A stretch of DNA of 64,000 bases from Thioalkalivibrio sp. XN279 (GTDB taxonomy: Bacteria > Pseudomonadota > Gammaproteobacteria > Steroidobacterales > XN24): assembly GCF_011089885.1 (NCBI RefSeq), contig NZ_JAANBD010000025.1:421426-485425 (forward strand). The letters are read 5' to 3'. Below the pieces are notes generated by a model. That model worked only from the letters and a program-made list of their open reading frames with translations, did not search any database and had not been told where the DNA came from. The translations under genes and the position numbers were made by a program. The number at the start of each line of letters is the position of its first letter. Within the stretch, counting starts at the first letter, position 1. Positions 22,645 to 31,613 of this stretch are shown here, piece after piece.

Positions 22645-23876
22645 GCGGCCCCGATCACCAGCCAGAGCTGGAAAGCCAGCACCAGGCCGGTGCTCAGCAC
22701 CCCGGCCACGGGCAGCCACACCGGCAGTCGCAGTCCTGCGCCGTCCCAATCCGGATCGCGGCGCTTGATCACCCACAACGCCACGTTCAACGACCCGAAC
22801 ACCAGCAGGATGATCGCGCTGGTGACCTTCGCCAGCGTGGTCAGTGGGAACAGCACCGCCAGCAGCATGATCACCGCCGTGATCAGCGCTGTGGCCCTGA
22901 GGGGCGTACGCGTCCGCGGACTGACTTTGGCGAGCCACGCCGGTGCCGGCGCTCCCGCGTCCCGCGCCATGCCATAGACCACGCGCGAGGCCATGATGAT
23001 CTGCACCAGCGCCCCGTTCAGCCCGGTGAGCAGGCTGACGATGCCGAGACCCGTGGTTGAGTACCAGCCGTGCCCTTCGACCATCGCCGCCACCGGGGTG
23101 TTGCTCTCGGCCAGCGCCATCGGGCCGATCGAAGCCACTGCGACCAGCGCGACCACGACGTAGAGCACGATGGTGAGGAGCAGGCTGATGACGATGGCGC
23201 GCGGGAGAGTCCGGCGGGCGTCCTTGACCTCCTCCGCCATGGTCGCCATGTCCTCGAAACCGATGAAGGCGTAGAAGGCCAGGAAGGCGCCGGAGAAGAT
23301 GCCGACCCACGCCGTCGCTTCGAGCGGCGGCATGAATTCCCGCCACTGCCGGGCGACATCGACCAGGTCCGCCTCGGCCACCACGCCCGCATACAGCAGT
23401 GCGCCCACCTCGATCAGCGTGATGACGGAGACCACCGCAACCGACTTGCCGATGCCCCACGCGGCTACCGCGCCCATGCCCATAACCAGCAAGACGATCG
23501 CCGGTCTCTCGGGCACCACGACGAAATCCTGCAGGAATCCCACCGTCGCCACGGCCAGCGCCGCGGCCGACACCACGCCAGTGAGGATCATCAGCACCCC
23601 CACCGTGCGGGCGAGCCAGTCGCGACCGAAGCCCTCCTTGATGTAGCGCACCGGCCCCGAACTGTCAGGGTAGCGCGAGGCGAGTTCCGCGATGGCGAGG
23701 CCGCTGAGCAGGGCCAGCACCCCCGAGCACAGCATGGCAACGGGGGCAAACAGCGCCGCCTCGCCCGCCACCTTGCCCATCAGCGCATAGAATCCCCCGC
23801 CCACCATGGTCCCGAGTCCGTACAGGACGAGGAACGGCAACGTGACGATGCGCTTCAGCTGCGATTGTCGTGTCAT
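22641..23876 (-). CDS. APC-family amino acid permease
   Basis: A 411-residue membrane transporter with about twelve helices. The start LPFLVLYGLGTMVGGGFYALMGKVAGEA carries the Gly-rich first-helix motif of amino acid/polyamine/organocation transporters, and FYAFIGFEDMATMAEEVKDARRTLPRAI is the matching motif after helix 6. It should import an amino acid or polyamine with protons. I chose the ATG at 23876, close to the conserved start. The last four bases overlap the end of the convergent AI-2E-type gene. No specificity can be given. Confidence 0.88.
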   Translation of the reverse strand: MTRQSQLKRIVTLPFLVLYGLGTMVGGGFYALMGKVAGEAALFAPVAMLCSGVLALLSGLAIAELASRYPDSSGPVRYIKEGFGRDWLARTVGVLMILTGVVSAAALAVATVGFLQDFVVVPERPAIVLLVMGMGAVAAWGIGKSVAVVSVITLIEVGALLYAGVVAEADLVDVARQWREFMPPLEATAWVGIFSGAFLAFYAFIGFEDMATMAEEVKDARRTLPRAIVISLLLTIVLYVVVALVAVASIGPMALAESNTPVAAMVEGHGWYSTTGLGIVSLLTGLNGALVQIIMASRVVYGMARDAGAPAPAWLAKVSPRTRTPLRATALITAVIMLLAVLFPLTTLAKVTSAIILLVFGSLNVALWVIKRRDPDWDGAGLRLPVWLPVAGVLSTGLVLAFQLWLVIGAA

Positions 23877-23944
23877 CGCACTCCAAGCATAGTCGTTGAA
23901 TTCATCTACTAGACTTGGGGCGAGGAAGCAGAACACCGAGACCG

Positions 23945-24460
23945 ATGAGCAAGCGACGTTTCGTCATCCAGAAACACGACGCCTCCAGCCTGCACTACGA
24001 CTTCCGGCTGGAATTCGGTGGCGCGCTGGTGTCCTGGGCCGTGCCGAAGGGCCTGTCCACTGACCCCCGCGACAAGCGCCTGGCGATCCAGGTCGAGGAC
24101 CACAAGCTCGATTACATCGACTTCGAGGGCGTGATCCCCGAGGGCGAGTATGGCGCGGGCACGGTGCTCGTATGGGACACCGGCACCTACCGCAACCTGC
24201 GCGCGGGCAAAGGCGGCGACAACACGGGCATGGAGGATGCCCTGGAGGATGGCCTCCTCGAGATCTGGCTCGAGGGCAAGAAATTGCGCGGCGGTTACGC
24301 CCTGAAGCGCATCGAGGGCGGCAAGAAGCCGAAGTGGCTGGTCATCAAGATGGACGACGAGGAAGCCGATGCCCGCCGCAAGCCGACCAGCTCGGAGCCG
24401 AAGTCGGTCCTCACGGGCCGGACGCTGAAACAGGTCGAGGCGGCCGCCGAAGATGAGTGA
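23945..24460 (+). CDS. LigD 3-prime phosphoesterase as a separate protein
   Basis: A 171-residue protein equal to the phosphoesterase (PE) module of LigD, which trims 3-prime phosphates and ribonucleotides at DNA breaks during end joining. The signature HDASSLHYDFRLEFGG has the His-x5-His-x-Asp-x-Arg spacing of the metal and phosphate ligands known from Pseudomonas LigD, followed by WAVPKGLS and IPEGEYGAGTV. It is complete and ends with a short charged tail. It overlaps the ligase gene by eight bases. In most bacteria this module is fused to ligase and polymerase; here the three are separate. Confidence 0.92.
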   Translation: MSKRRFVIQKHDASSLHYDFRLEFGGALVSWAVPKGLSTDPRDKRLAIQVEDHKLDYIDFEGVIPEGEYGAGTVLVWDTGTYRNLRAGKGGDNTGMEDALEDGLLEIWLEGKKLRGGYALKRIEGGKKPKWLVIKMDDEEADARRKPTSSEPKSVLTGRTLKQVEAAAEDE

Positions 24461-25460
24461 ATGGCGCGACAGGCTGTCGGATGAAGAGCGCGGGAAAGTC
24501 CGTCGCAAGGCGCTGCCCGACTGGACTGCGCCCATGCTCGCGACCTTGACCAAGAAACGCTTCTCCTCACCGGACTGGATCTACGAGCGCAAACTCGACG
24601 GCGAACGCTGCCTGGCCTTCCGCAGCGGGCGCAAGACGCGTCTGCTGTCACGCAACCAACGTGACCTGGCAGATACCTATCCCGAGCTCATTGAGGCGCT
24701 GGACACCCAGGTGCCGAGCGGCACGATCGTGGACGGCGAGGTCGTGGCCTTCGACGGCGACGTCACGAGCTTCTCGCGCCTGCAGCAGCGACTCGGCATC
24801 ACCGATCCCGAAGAGGCCAGCCAAAGCGACGTGAAGGTCTACCTCTATCTCTTCGACGTGCTCCACCTGGAAGGCTACGACGTCACCGCCCTGCCCCTGC
24901 GCACCCGCAAGGCGCTGCTGCGGAACTGCACGAAGTTCGCCGACCCACTGCGCTTCACGGCCCACCGCAACGAGTCGGGCGAAGCCTACTACGCAGAAGC
25001 CTGCGACAAGGGTTGGGAAGGGGTGATCGCCAAGCGCGCGGACGCAGCCTACGTGCATCATCGCTCGCGGGACTGGCTGAAGTTCAAGTGCGTCGATCGC
25101 CAAGAGTTCGTGGTGGCCGGCTATACCGATCCCAAGGGCAGCCGCAACGGCTTCGGCGCCCTGCTGCTGGGCTACTACGAGGGCAAGGACCTGGTATACG
25201 CCGGCAAGGTCGGCACCGGCTTCGACGATGAACTGCTGGAGAGTCTGGCGAAGCGACTGCAATCGCTGGCGCGCAAGACCTGCCCCTTCAAGGCCTCTCC
25301 TCGCCACGCGGGATCGGGCACCCACTGGGTAACCCCGAAGCTGGTGGCCGAAATCGCCTTTACCGAGTGGACCGGCGACGGCCGCCTGCGCCATCCGCGC
25401 TTCGTGGGACTGCGACACGACAAGCCCGCTGGCAAGGTCGTGCGCGAGGAGCCTGCCTGA
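24453..25460 (+). CDS. ligD: LigD ATP-dependent DNA ligase as a separate protein
   Basis: A 335-residue ATP-dependent DNA ligase: the adenylation domain with motif I KLDGER (nucleophile Lys near residue 47), motif III YLFDVLHLEGYD, motif IV EGVIAKRADAAY, motif V DWLKFKC, and a C-terminal OB-fold domain ending with WVTPKLVAEIAFTEWT, the last being typical of LigD ligases. It seals breaks in non-homologous end joining, normally with Ku. The start overlaps the phosphoesterase gene by eight bases and the stop is one base before the polymerase gene, so the three form a tight operon. Confidence 0.93.
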   Translation: MSEWRDRLSDEERGKVRRKALPDWTAPMLATLTKKRFSSPDWIYERKLDGERCLAFRSGRKTRLLSRNQRDLADTYPELIEALDTQVPSGTIVDGEVVAFDGDVTSFSRLQQRLGITDPEEASQSDVKVYLYLFDVLHLEGYDVTALPLRTRKALLRNCTKFADPLRFTAHRNESGEAYYAEACDKGWEGVIAKRADAAYVHHRSRDWLKFKCVDRQEFVVAGYTDPKGSRNGFGALLLGYYEGKDLVYAGKVGTGFDDELLESLAKRLQSLARKTCPFKASPRHAGSGTHWVTPKLVAEIAFTEWTGDGRLRHPRFVGLRHDKPAGKVVREEPA

Positions 25461-25461
25461 C

Positions 25462-26376
25462 ATGTCCCGCCTGAACTTCGGCGCCTACAGCTTCGAGACC
25501 TCGAACACGGACAAGGTCCTGTTTCCCGACGCCGGCATCACCAAGGGTGGGCTCATCCGCTATTACCGCGCCATCGCCCCCGTGATACTTCCGCACCTCA
25601 AGGGACGCCCGCTGACGCTGCATCGCTTCCCCGACGGCATCGACGAGGAAGGCTTCTACCAGCAGCAGGCGCCCGACTATTTCCCCGACTGGATCGCCAC
25701 GCGCCACGCCGCCCGCGCGGATGACGGAGCGCAGGGACCGGTCGAGCACATCCTCTGCAACAACGAGGCGACGCTCGCCTACCTCGCCAACCAGGGGACG
25801 ATCACCCTCCACGGCTGGCTGGCCTCCGTGCCGAAACTGCGCACGCCGGACAAGCTGGTGTTCGACCTCGACCCGCCGGGCGAGGACTTCGAGCCGGTGC
25901 GCCAGGGCGCCCGCTGGGTCGCCGCCCTGATCGAACAGCTGGGCCTGCAACCCTTTGTCATGACCACGGGCTCCCGCGGGCTGCATGTCGTCGCGCCGCT
26001 CAAACCGGACCTGGGCTTCGACGAGGTACGTGACCTGGCGCGGGCCATGGCCGACTGGCTGGCGGCGCAGCATGCGGAGGAACTCACGGTTGCGCAGCGC
26101 AAGAACAAGCGCCGCGGCCGGCTGTATCTCGACGTGATGCGCAACGCCTACGGCCAGACCAGCGTCGCGCCCTACGCCGTGCGCGCACTGCCCGGCGCAC
26201 CGGTGGCCGCGCCACTCGCACTGGATGAACTGGGCGACAAGCGCCTGCATCCGCAACGCTGGCACCTCAAGAATATCCTGCGACGCCTCGGGCAGAAGGA
26301 TGATCCATGGCAGGACATTCGCCGCCACGCAGGTTCGGCCCGACGGGCGCGGCGCGAGCTGAAGCGGCTGTCTTGA
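25462..26376 (+). CDS. LigD polymerase/primase domain as a separate protein
   Basis: A 304-residue protein equal to the LigD POL module, an archaeo-eukaryotic primase-type polymerase that adds ribonucleotides at breaks. The pattern is clear: TNTDKVLFPDAGITKGGLIRYYRAIAP at the start, LVFDLDPPGEDFE with the catalytic Asp-x-Asp, a His/Ser region in TTGSRGLHVVAPL, and LYLDVMRNAYGQT with the third acidic residue. It begins one base after the ligase stop. No ku gene lies in this window, so its location elsewhere must be assumed if the pathway works. Confidence 0.93.
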   Translation: MSRLNFGAYSFETSNTDKVLFPDAGITKGGLIRYYRAIAPVILPHLKGRPLTLHRFPDGIDEEGFYQQQAPDYFPDWIATRHAARADDGAQGPVEHILCNNEATLAYLANQGTITLHGWLASVPKLRTPDKLVFDLDPPGEDFEPVRQGARWVAALIEQLGLQPFVMTTGSRGLHVVAPLKPDLGFDEVRDLARAMADWLAAQHAEELTVAQRKNKRRGRLYLDVMRNAYGQTSVAPYAVRALPGAPVAAPLALDELGDKRLHPQRWHLKNILRRLGQKDDPWQDIRRHAGSARRARRELKRLS

Positions 26377-26400
26377 CCAGCGGCACGGGCACCGAGGCCG

Positions 26401-27687
26401 TCACGCGGCAGAGACCGCCTCGGACTCGCCCATGCGCGGGACCAGGCCGGCGATGCTGCCCACCAGCTTCGCGAACGGCACCAGGTGGTGCGCCACCAGC
26501 AGTATGCCCGAGGTCAGGATCGCCACCGACAGCTGTCGCTGCGGGTCGGCCCAGGCGAACTTGTTGATCAGGCCGACGTGGCCGAAGGCCTCCCGGCTGT
26601 GCGGCCCCCATAACCCCACCGGCGTATCGCCGAGCATCAGCCCGGCGCTGTAGCGCATCGGCAGCAGCAGCGTCCTATCGAAGCTGCGGCCCTCGACTTC
26701 CCGCACGGCGCCGGCAATGGTATCGGGCCGGCAAATACGGCGACCGCGCCAGGTGCCGCCATTCAGCATCATCTGGAAGAACGCGGAAACTTCCGCCGCG
26801 GTGCCGACGAGGTTACCCGCCGGGATGATGGCGTCGTGGAAGCGCGGGGCGTTGCTGATTTCCTCGATCGACTCCATTTCCGTTCCCAAAGCGCGCCGAA
26901 TCAGGGCATTCAGCACCGGACCCTGGCGCGGACCGGTGGCGTAGCTCAGCGCCAGCGCCTCGCGATGCTCAGGCCGCGCGCCATAGGTAAAGTATTTCAT
27001 TCTCATCGGCGCACGGATCTTGCGCTCGAGGTAGGCATCGATGTCGGCCCCGGTGACCGTGCGCAGGACGCGCTGCAGCACGAAACCGCCGGTGATGGCG
27101 TGGTACGCCAGCTTGGAACCGTCGGTGATGATCGGCTCAGCGGCGCACAGCAACTCCCAGGTCGCGTCCTCGTCCCACAGCGTTTCAATCGGCGTGTCGC
27201 TGGGCAGTCCGGGGATGCCGCCGCGATGCGCAAGCACCTGGTGCAGGGTGATGTTCTCCTTGCCCTTGCGCCCGAATTCCGGGTTATAGAAGGCCACGGG
27301 ACGGTCGAGGTCGACCAGGCCGTCCTCCGCGAGCAAGTGCATCAGGAACGCGGTGACCGCCTTGGAAGCGGAGAACAGGCACATCGGCGTGTCGGGAGAC
27401 GCGACGACGCGAGTGGCATCGGCCCCGTCGTGCGGACCGTTGCCGCGCGCGTGGCCGATACTGCGTGCCATGACGACCTTGCCGCGATAACGCAGGTTGA
27501 TGGTGATCGCCGGGTGGACACCGCTGCGGTACACCTTGATGACCTCGTCCCACACCCGGTCCAGATCGGCGCGGCGCAAGCCCGCTTCTTCGGGGGCGAC
27601 CTCCTTGCGCACATCGATGCGGATGACCTTGTCTAGGTCGTCCGGGACTGTGCTTAGGCGCAGCATTTTCCGGCGGAGGAAATCCAT
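26401..27687 (-). CDS. Serine hydrolase (class C beta-lactamase/EstB family)
   Basis: A 428-residue enzyme of the beta-lactamase-like serine hydrolase family. The nucleophile motif S-x-x-K is CLFSASKAVTAFL, and the Tyr motif is KLAYHAITGGFVLQRVL; LLAEDGLVDLDRPVAFYNPEF is the usual link between them. No signal peptide is seen, which fits EstB-type cytoplasmic esterases more than a beta-lactamase. It starts six bases after the prpF stop, so it is probably the third gene of the acnD-prpF unit. A GTG six bases further up (27693) is an alternative. The substrate is unknown. Confidence 0.8.
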   Translation of the reverse strand: MDFLRRKMLRLSTVPDDLDKVIRIDVRKEVAPEEAGLRRADLDRVWDEVIKVYRSGVHPAITINLRYRGKVVMARSIGHARGNGPHDGADATRVVASPDTPMCLFSASKAVTAFLMHLLAEDGLVDLDRPVAFYNPEFGRKGKENITLHQVLAHRGGIPGLPSDTPIETLWDEDATWELLCAAEPIITDGSKLAYHAITGGFVLQRVLRTVTGADIDAYLERKIRAPMRMKYFTYGARPEHREALALSYATGPRQGPVLNALIRRALGTEMESIEEISNAPRFHDAIIPAGNLVGTAAEVSAFFQMMLNGGTWRGRRICRPDTIAGAVREVEGRSFDRTLLLPMRYSAGLMLGDTPVGLWGPHSREAFGHVGLINKFAWADPQRQLSVAILTSGILLVAHHLVPFAKLVGSIAGLVPRMGESEAVSAA

Positions 27688-27692
27688 GGGCA

Positions 27693-28871
27693 CTAGAAGC
27701 AGTCACCGGGCACGCGCACCCAGCCTTCCATCAAAACGCGCGCGCTGCGGCTCATGACGACTTTCTCGACCTTCCAGTCGCCGTCGGTTTCGCTGACCGC
27801 GGCGCCGACCTTGAGCGTGCCGGAGGGGTGGCCGAAAGTGACCGCGGCCCGCTCGCCGCCGCCGGCCGCCAGGTTGACCAGCGTCCCCGGGATGGCGGCC
27901 GCCGTGCCGATGGCCACCGCGGCGGTGCCCATCATGGCGTGGTGCAACTTCCCCATAGAAAGGGCGCGCACGTTCAGGTCGATGTCCCTGGCGTCGATCG
28001 CCTTGCCGCTGGAGGCCGTATAGCTCGCCGGCGGGGCGACGAAAGCCACCTTGGGCGTGTGCTGGCGCGCCGCCGCCTCGGCAATATCCTTGATCAGGCC
28101 CATCTGCACAGCCCCATGGGCGCGAATGATCTCGAAGCGCGCCAGCGCGGCCGGGTCACCGTTGATCGCCTCCTGCAGCTCGCGGCCGTCGTAGCCGATG
28201 TCGGCCGCGTTCAGGAACACCGTCGGGATGCCGGCATTGATCATGGTCGCAGGGAAGGCACCGATGCCCGGCACTTCGAGCTGGTCGACGATGTTCCCGG
28301 TGGGAAACATCGCATCGGCGGCGTCCACCGGGCTGATGAAATCCACCTGGACCTCGGCCGCCGGGAAGGTCACGCCGTCGAGCTCGAAGTCGCCGGTTTC
28401 CTGCACAGCCCCGCCCTTCATCGGTACATGGGCCACGATCGTCTTGCCGATGTTCTGCTGCCAGATGCGCACGACTGCCGTACCGTTCTCAGGCACCCGC
28501 GCGGGATCGACCAGCCCCATGCTGATGGCGAAGGAGCCCACCGCCGCAGTGAGGTTGCCGCAGTTGCCGCTCCAGTCGATGAAGGGCTTGTCGATCGAGA
28601 CCTGGCCGAACAGGTAATCGACGTCGTGGTCCGGCCGCGTGCTCGGGCACAGGATCACCGTCTTGCTGGTGCTGGACGTGGCGCCGCCCATGCCGTCGGT
28701 GTGCTTGCCGTACGGGTCCGGGCTGCCGATCACCCGCAACAGCAGCCTGTCGCGCGCTTCGCCCGGGACCCGTGCCGCCTCAGGGAGGTCGCCGAGCCGG
28801 AAGAACACGCCCTTCGAGGTGCCGCCGCGCATGTAGACGGCGGGAATGCGGATCTGCGGCGCATGGCTCAT
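27693..28871 (-). CDS. prpF: PrpF, 2-methylaconitate isomerase
   Basis: A 392-residue PrpF protein, which isomerises the trans-2-methylaconitate made by AcnD to the cis form for AcnB in propionate breakdown by the 2-methylcitrate cycle. The N-terminal RIPAVYMRGGTSKGVFF and the active-site regions GMGGATSSTSKTVI and DWSGNCGNLTAAVG (with the catalytic-type Cys) are family signatures, repeated in form in the second half of this diaminopimelate-epimerase-like fold. The start overlaps the acnD stop as ATGA, the normal coupling. The length is as usual for the family. Confidence 0.95.
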   Translation of the reverse strand: MSHAPQIRIPAVYMRGGTSKGVFFRLGDLPEAARVPGEARDRLLLRVIGSPDPYGKHTDGMGGATSSTSKTVILCPSTRPDHDVDYLFGQVSIDKPFIDWSGNCGNLTAAVGSFAISMGLVDPARVPENGTAVVRIWQQNIGKTIVAHVPMKGGAVQETGDFELDGVTFPAAEVQVDFISPVDAADAMFPTGNIVDQLEVPGIGAFPATMINAGIPTVFLNAADIGYDGRELQEAINGDPAALARFEIIRAHGAVQMGLIKDIAEAAARQHTPKVAFVAPPASYTASSGKAIDARDIDLNVRALSMGKLHHAMMGTAAVAIGTAAAIPGTLVNLAAGGGERAAVTFGHPSGTLKVGAAVSETDGDWKVEKVVMSRSARVLMEGWVRVPGDCF

Positions 28872-31468
28872 GCGGCGGACTCCAGGAAGTCCTGCGCGAA
28901 GCGCTGCAGCACGCCGCCGGCTTCATACACTCGCACTTCTGCCGCCGTGTCGAGGCGACAGGTGACGGGCACACGGGCCGTCTCGCCGTCGGCGCGATGG
29001 ATGACCAGCGTGAGCTCTGCGCCGGGCGCGATCTCGCCCTCGACATCGAAGGTCTCGGTGCCGTCGAGCCCCAGCGTCTTGCGCGTGTCGCCTGGCTTGA
29101 ACTGCAGCGGCAACACGCCCATGCCGACCAGGTTGGTGCGATGGATGCGCTCGAAGCCCTCGGCCACAATCGCCTCGACGCCGGCGAGGCGCACGCCCTT
29201 GGCGGCCCAGTCGCGCGAGGAGCCCTGGCCATAGTCCGCGCCGGCGATGATGATCAGCGGCTGTTTGCGCGCCATGTAGGTCTCGATCGCCTCCCACATG
29301 CGCATCACCTTCCCGTCGGGCTCGACGCGCGCCAGCGAGCCCTGCTTCACCTCGCCGTCCCCGACCGCCATCTCGTTGATGAGCTTCGGATTGGCGAAGG
29401 TGGCGCGCTGCGCGGTGAGGTGGTCGCCGCGGTGGGTGGCGTAGGAGTTGAAGTCCTCTTCCGGCAGGCCCATCTTTGCCAGGTACTCGCCCGCCGCGCT
29501 GCTCGCCAGGATGGCGTTGGAGGGCGAGAGATGATCGGTGGTGATGTTGTCGCCGAGGATGGCCAGCGGGCGCATCCCCTTAAGGGTCCGTTCGCCGGCC
29601 AGCGCCCCCTCCCAGTAAGGAGGCCGACGGATGTAAGTCGATTGCGGCCGCCAGTCGTACAACGGGCTTGCCGCCTCCTCCACCTTGCCGAGGTCGAACA
29701 TCGGGATGTACACGCGCCGGAACTGCTCCGGCTTGACGTACTCGGCGACGACGGAGTCGATCTCCTCGTCGGACGGCCAGATGTCCTTGAGCGTGATCGG
29801 CTTGCCATCCTTGTCCGTGCCGAGCGCGTCGCGCTCGATGTCGAAGCGCACCGTGCCGGCGATGGCGTAGGCCACCACCAGCGGCGGCGAGGCCAGGAAA
29901 GCCTGCTTGGCGTAGGGATGGATACGGCCGTCGAAGTTCCGGTTGCCCGACAGCACCGCCACCGCGTACAGGTCGCGGTCGATGATCTCCTGCTGGATCT
30001 TCGGGTCCAGTGCGCCGGACATGCCGTTGCAGGTGGTACAGGCGAAGGCGACGATGCCGAAGCCCAGTCGCTCGAGCTCGGGGAGCAGGCCCGCCTCCTC
30101 CAGGTAGAGCTGTGCCACCTTCGAGCCTGGCGCAAAGGAGGACTTCACCCAGGGCTTGCGCACCAGGCCGAGTTCGTTCGCCTTGCGCGCCAGCAGGGCC
30201 GCGGCAACCACGTTGCGTGGGTTCGAGGTGTTGGTGCAGGAGGTGATCGCGGCGATGATCACCGCGCCGTCCGGCAGCAGGCCCTCGGCCTCTTCGGCAC
30301 GCGCCTCATCGAGATGCCCGGCGACGCCGCGCTCGGCCAGCGCCGACGTAGGCAGGCGGCGGTGCGGGTTGGACGGACCCGCCATGTTGCGTTCCACGGT
30401 GGACAAGTCGAATTCCAGCACGCGCTCGTACTCGGCCGCCTGCATCTGGTCCGCCCACAGGCCGGTGACCTTCGCATAGCGCTCCACGAGCTCCACTTGT
30501 TCCGGCTCGCGCCCGGTCAGCTTCAGGTAGTCGATGGTCTGGGCGTCGATGTAGAACATGCCGGCGGTGGCGCCGTACTCCGGCGTCATGTTGGAAATGG
30601 TGGCGCGATCCCCGATGGTCAGGGTCGCGGCGCCTTCGCCGAAGAACTCCAGCCAGGCGCCTACCACGCGCTGCTGGCGCAGGAACTCGGTGATGGCCAG
30701 CACGATGTCCGTCGCCGTGATGCCCGGCTTGCGCCGGCCGGTGAGCTTCACGCCCACGATGTCGGGCAGGCGCATCATGGACGGATGCCCGAGCATCACG
30801 GTCTCGGCCTCCAGCCCGCCGACGCCGATGGCGATCACGCCGAGGCAGTCCACGTGGGGAGTGTGGGAGTCGGTGCCGACGCAGGTGTCGGGGAAGGCGA
30901 CGCCGTCGCGCACCTGCACCACCGGCGACATCTTCTCCAAGTTGATCTGGTGCATGATGCCGTTGCCGGCCGGGATGACATCCACGTTCTTGAACGCTGT
31001 CTTGGTCCACTCGATGAAGTGGAAGCGGTCCTCGTTACGCCGGTCCTCGATGTCGCGGTTCTTGCGGAAGGCGTCCGGGTCGAAGCCGGCGGCCTCAACG
31101 GCCAGCGAGTGGTCCACGATCAGCTGCGTCGGCACCACCGGGTTCACCAGCGCCGGGTCGCCGCCCTTCTCCGCAATCGCGTCCCTGAGCCCCGCGAGGT
31201 CCACCAGCGCGGTCTGGCCGAGGATGTCGTGGCACACCACGCGGGCGGGATACCACGGGAAGTCCAGGTCCCGGCGTCGCTCCACCAGCTGTCGCAGGGA
31301 ATCGGTCAATGCCTCCGGCTCGCAACGGCGCACCAGCTGCTCGGCCAGCACTTTCGAGACATAGGGCAGCCTGTTGTAGCTGCCGGGCTGGATGGCCTCT
31401 ATGGCCGCGCCGGCGTCGAAGTAGTCGAGGTCGGTGCCGGGGAGATGCTTGCGGTAGTTGGTATTCAT
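28868..31468 (-). CDS. acnD: AcnD, Fe/S-dependent 2-methylcitrate dehydratase
   Basis: An 866-residue aconitase-family enzyme that dehydrates 2-methylcitrate. The N-terminus NYRKHLPGTDLDYFDAGAAIEAI is typical of AcnD and differs from AcnA. Cluster-ligand Cys are visible in ITSCTNTSNP and ACTTCNGMSG, and the swivel domain includes DYGQGSSRDWAAKG. I chose the ATG at 31468, where the family sequence begins and which leaves a 36-nt leader after the TATAAT at 31516-31511; a second ATG at 31495 is less likely. prpB and prpC are not next to it, unlike in many gammaproteobacteria. Confidence 0.95.
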   Translation of the reverse strand: MNTNYRKHLPGTDLDYFDAGAAIEAIQPGSYNRLPYVSKVLAEQLVRRCEPEALTDSLRQLVERRRDLDFPWYPARVVCHDILGQTALVDLAGLRDAIAEKGGDPALVNPVVPTQLIVDHSLAVEAAGFDPDAFRKNRDIEDRRNEDRFHFIEWTKTAFKNVDVIPAGNGIMHQINLEKMSPVVQVRDGVAFPDTCVGTDSHTPHVDCLGVIAIGVGGLEAETVMLGHPSMMRLPDIVGVKLTGRRKPGITATDIVLAITEFLRQQRVVGAWLEFFGEGAATLTIGDRATISNMTPEYGATAGMFYIDAQTIDYLKLTGREPEQVELVERYAKVTGLWADQMQAAEYERVLEFDLSTVERNMAGPSNPHRRLPTSALAERGVAGHLDEARAEEAEGLLPDGAVIIAAITSCTNTSNPRNVVAAALLARKANELGLVRKPWVKSSFAPGSKVAQLYLEEAGLLPELERLGFGIVAFACTTCNGMSGALDPKIQQEIIDRDLYAVAVLSGNRNFDGRIHPYAKQAFLASPPLVVAYAIAGTVRFDIERDALGTDKDGKPITLKDIWPSDEEIDSVVAEYVKPEQFRRVYIPMFDLGKVEEAASPLYDWRPQSTYIRRPPYWEGALAGERTLKGMRPLAILGDNITTDHLSPSNAILASSAAGEYLAKMGLPEEDFNSYATHRGDHLTAQRATFANPKLINEMAVGDGEVKQGSLARVEPDGKVMRMWEAIETYMARKQPLIIIAGADYGQGSSRDWAAKGVRLAGVEAIVAEGFERIHRTNLVGMGVLPLQFKPGDTRKTLGLDGTETFDVEGEIAPGAELTLVIHRADGETARVPVTCRLDTAAEVRVYEAGGVLQRFAQDFLESAA

Positions 31469-31510
31469 GTTGGCCTGGAGCGGATCGCTGGACATGGGTA
31501 ATGGCAATCG

Positions 31511-31516
31511 ATTATA
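31511..31516 (-). promoter_or_regulatory. -10 box of the acnD-prpF promoter
   Basis: On the minus strand this reads TATAAT, a perfect sigma-70 -10 box 43 bp before the chosen acnD ATG. Upstream, TTGGCG (31537-31532) matches the -35 consensus at four of six positions with a short 15-bp spacer, so an activator may be required. Confidence 0.45.
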
Positions 31517-31613
31517 GCCCTATGGCCGGCGCGCCAAGAACGGCGCGGGCCCCGGCACGTCGCATTCTGAAACCACCTGGCAACAATCTCCCGGACCAGA
31601 GGCCGCCTGATCC

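Noticed and set aside
28772..31501. A 909-codon open frame on the plus strand across acnD
   Set aside because: It is antisense to a complete AcnD with all cluster motifs; long antisense frames are expected in high-GC DNA and the product is low-complexity His/Arg/Val-rich.
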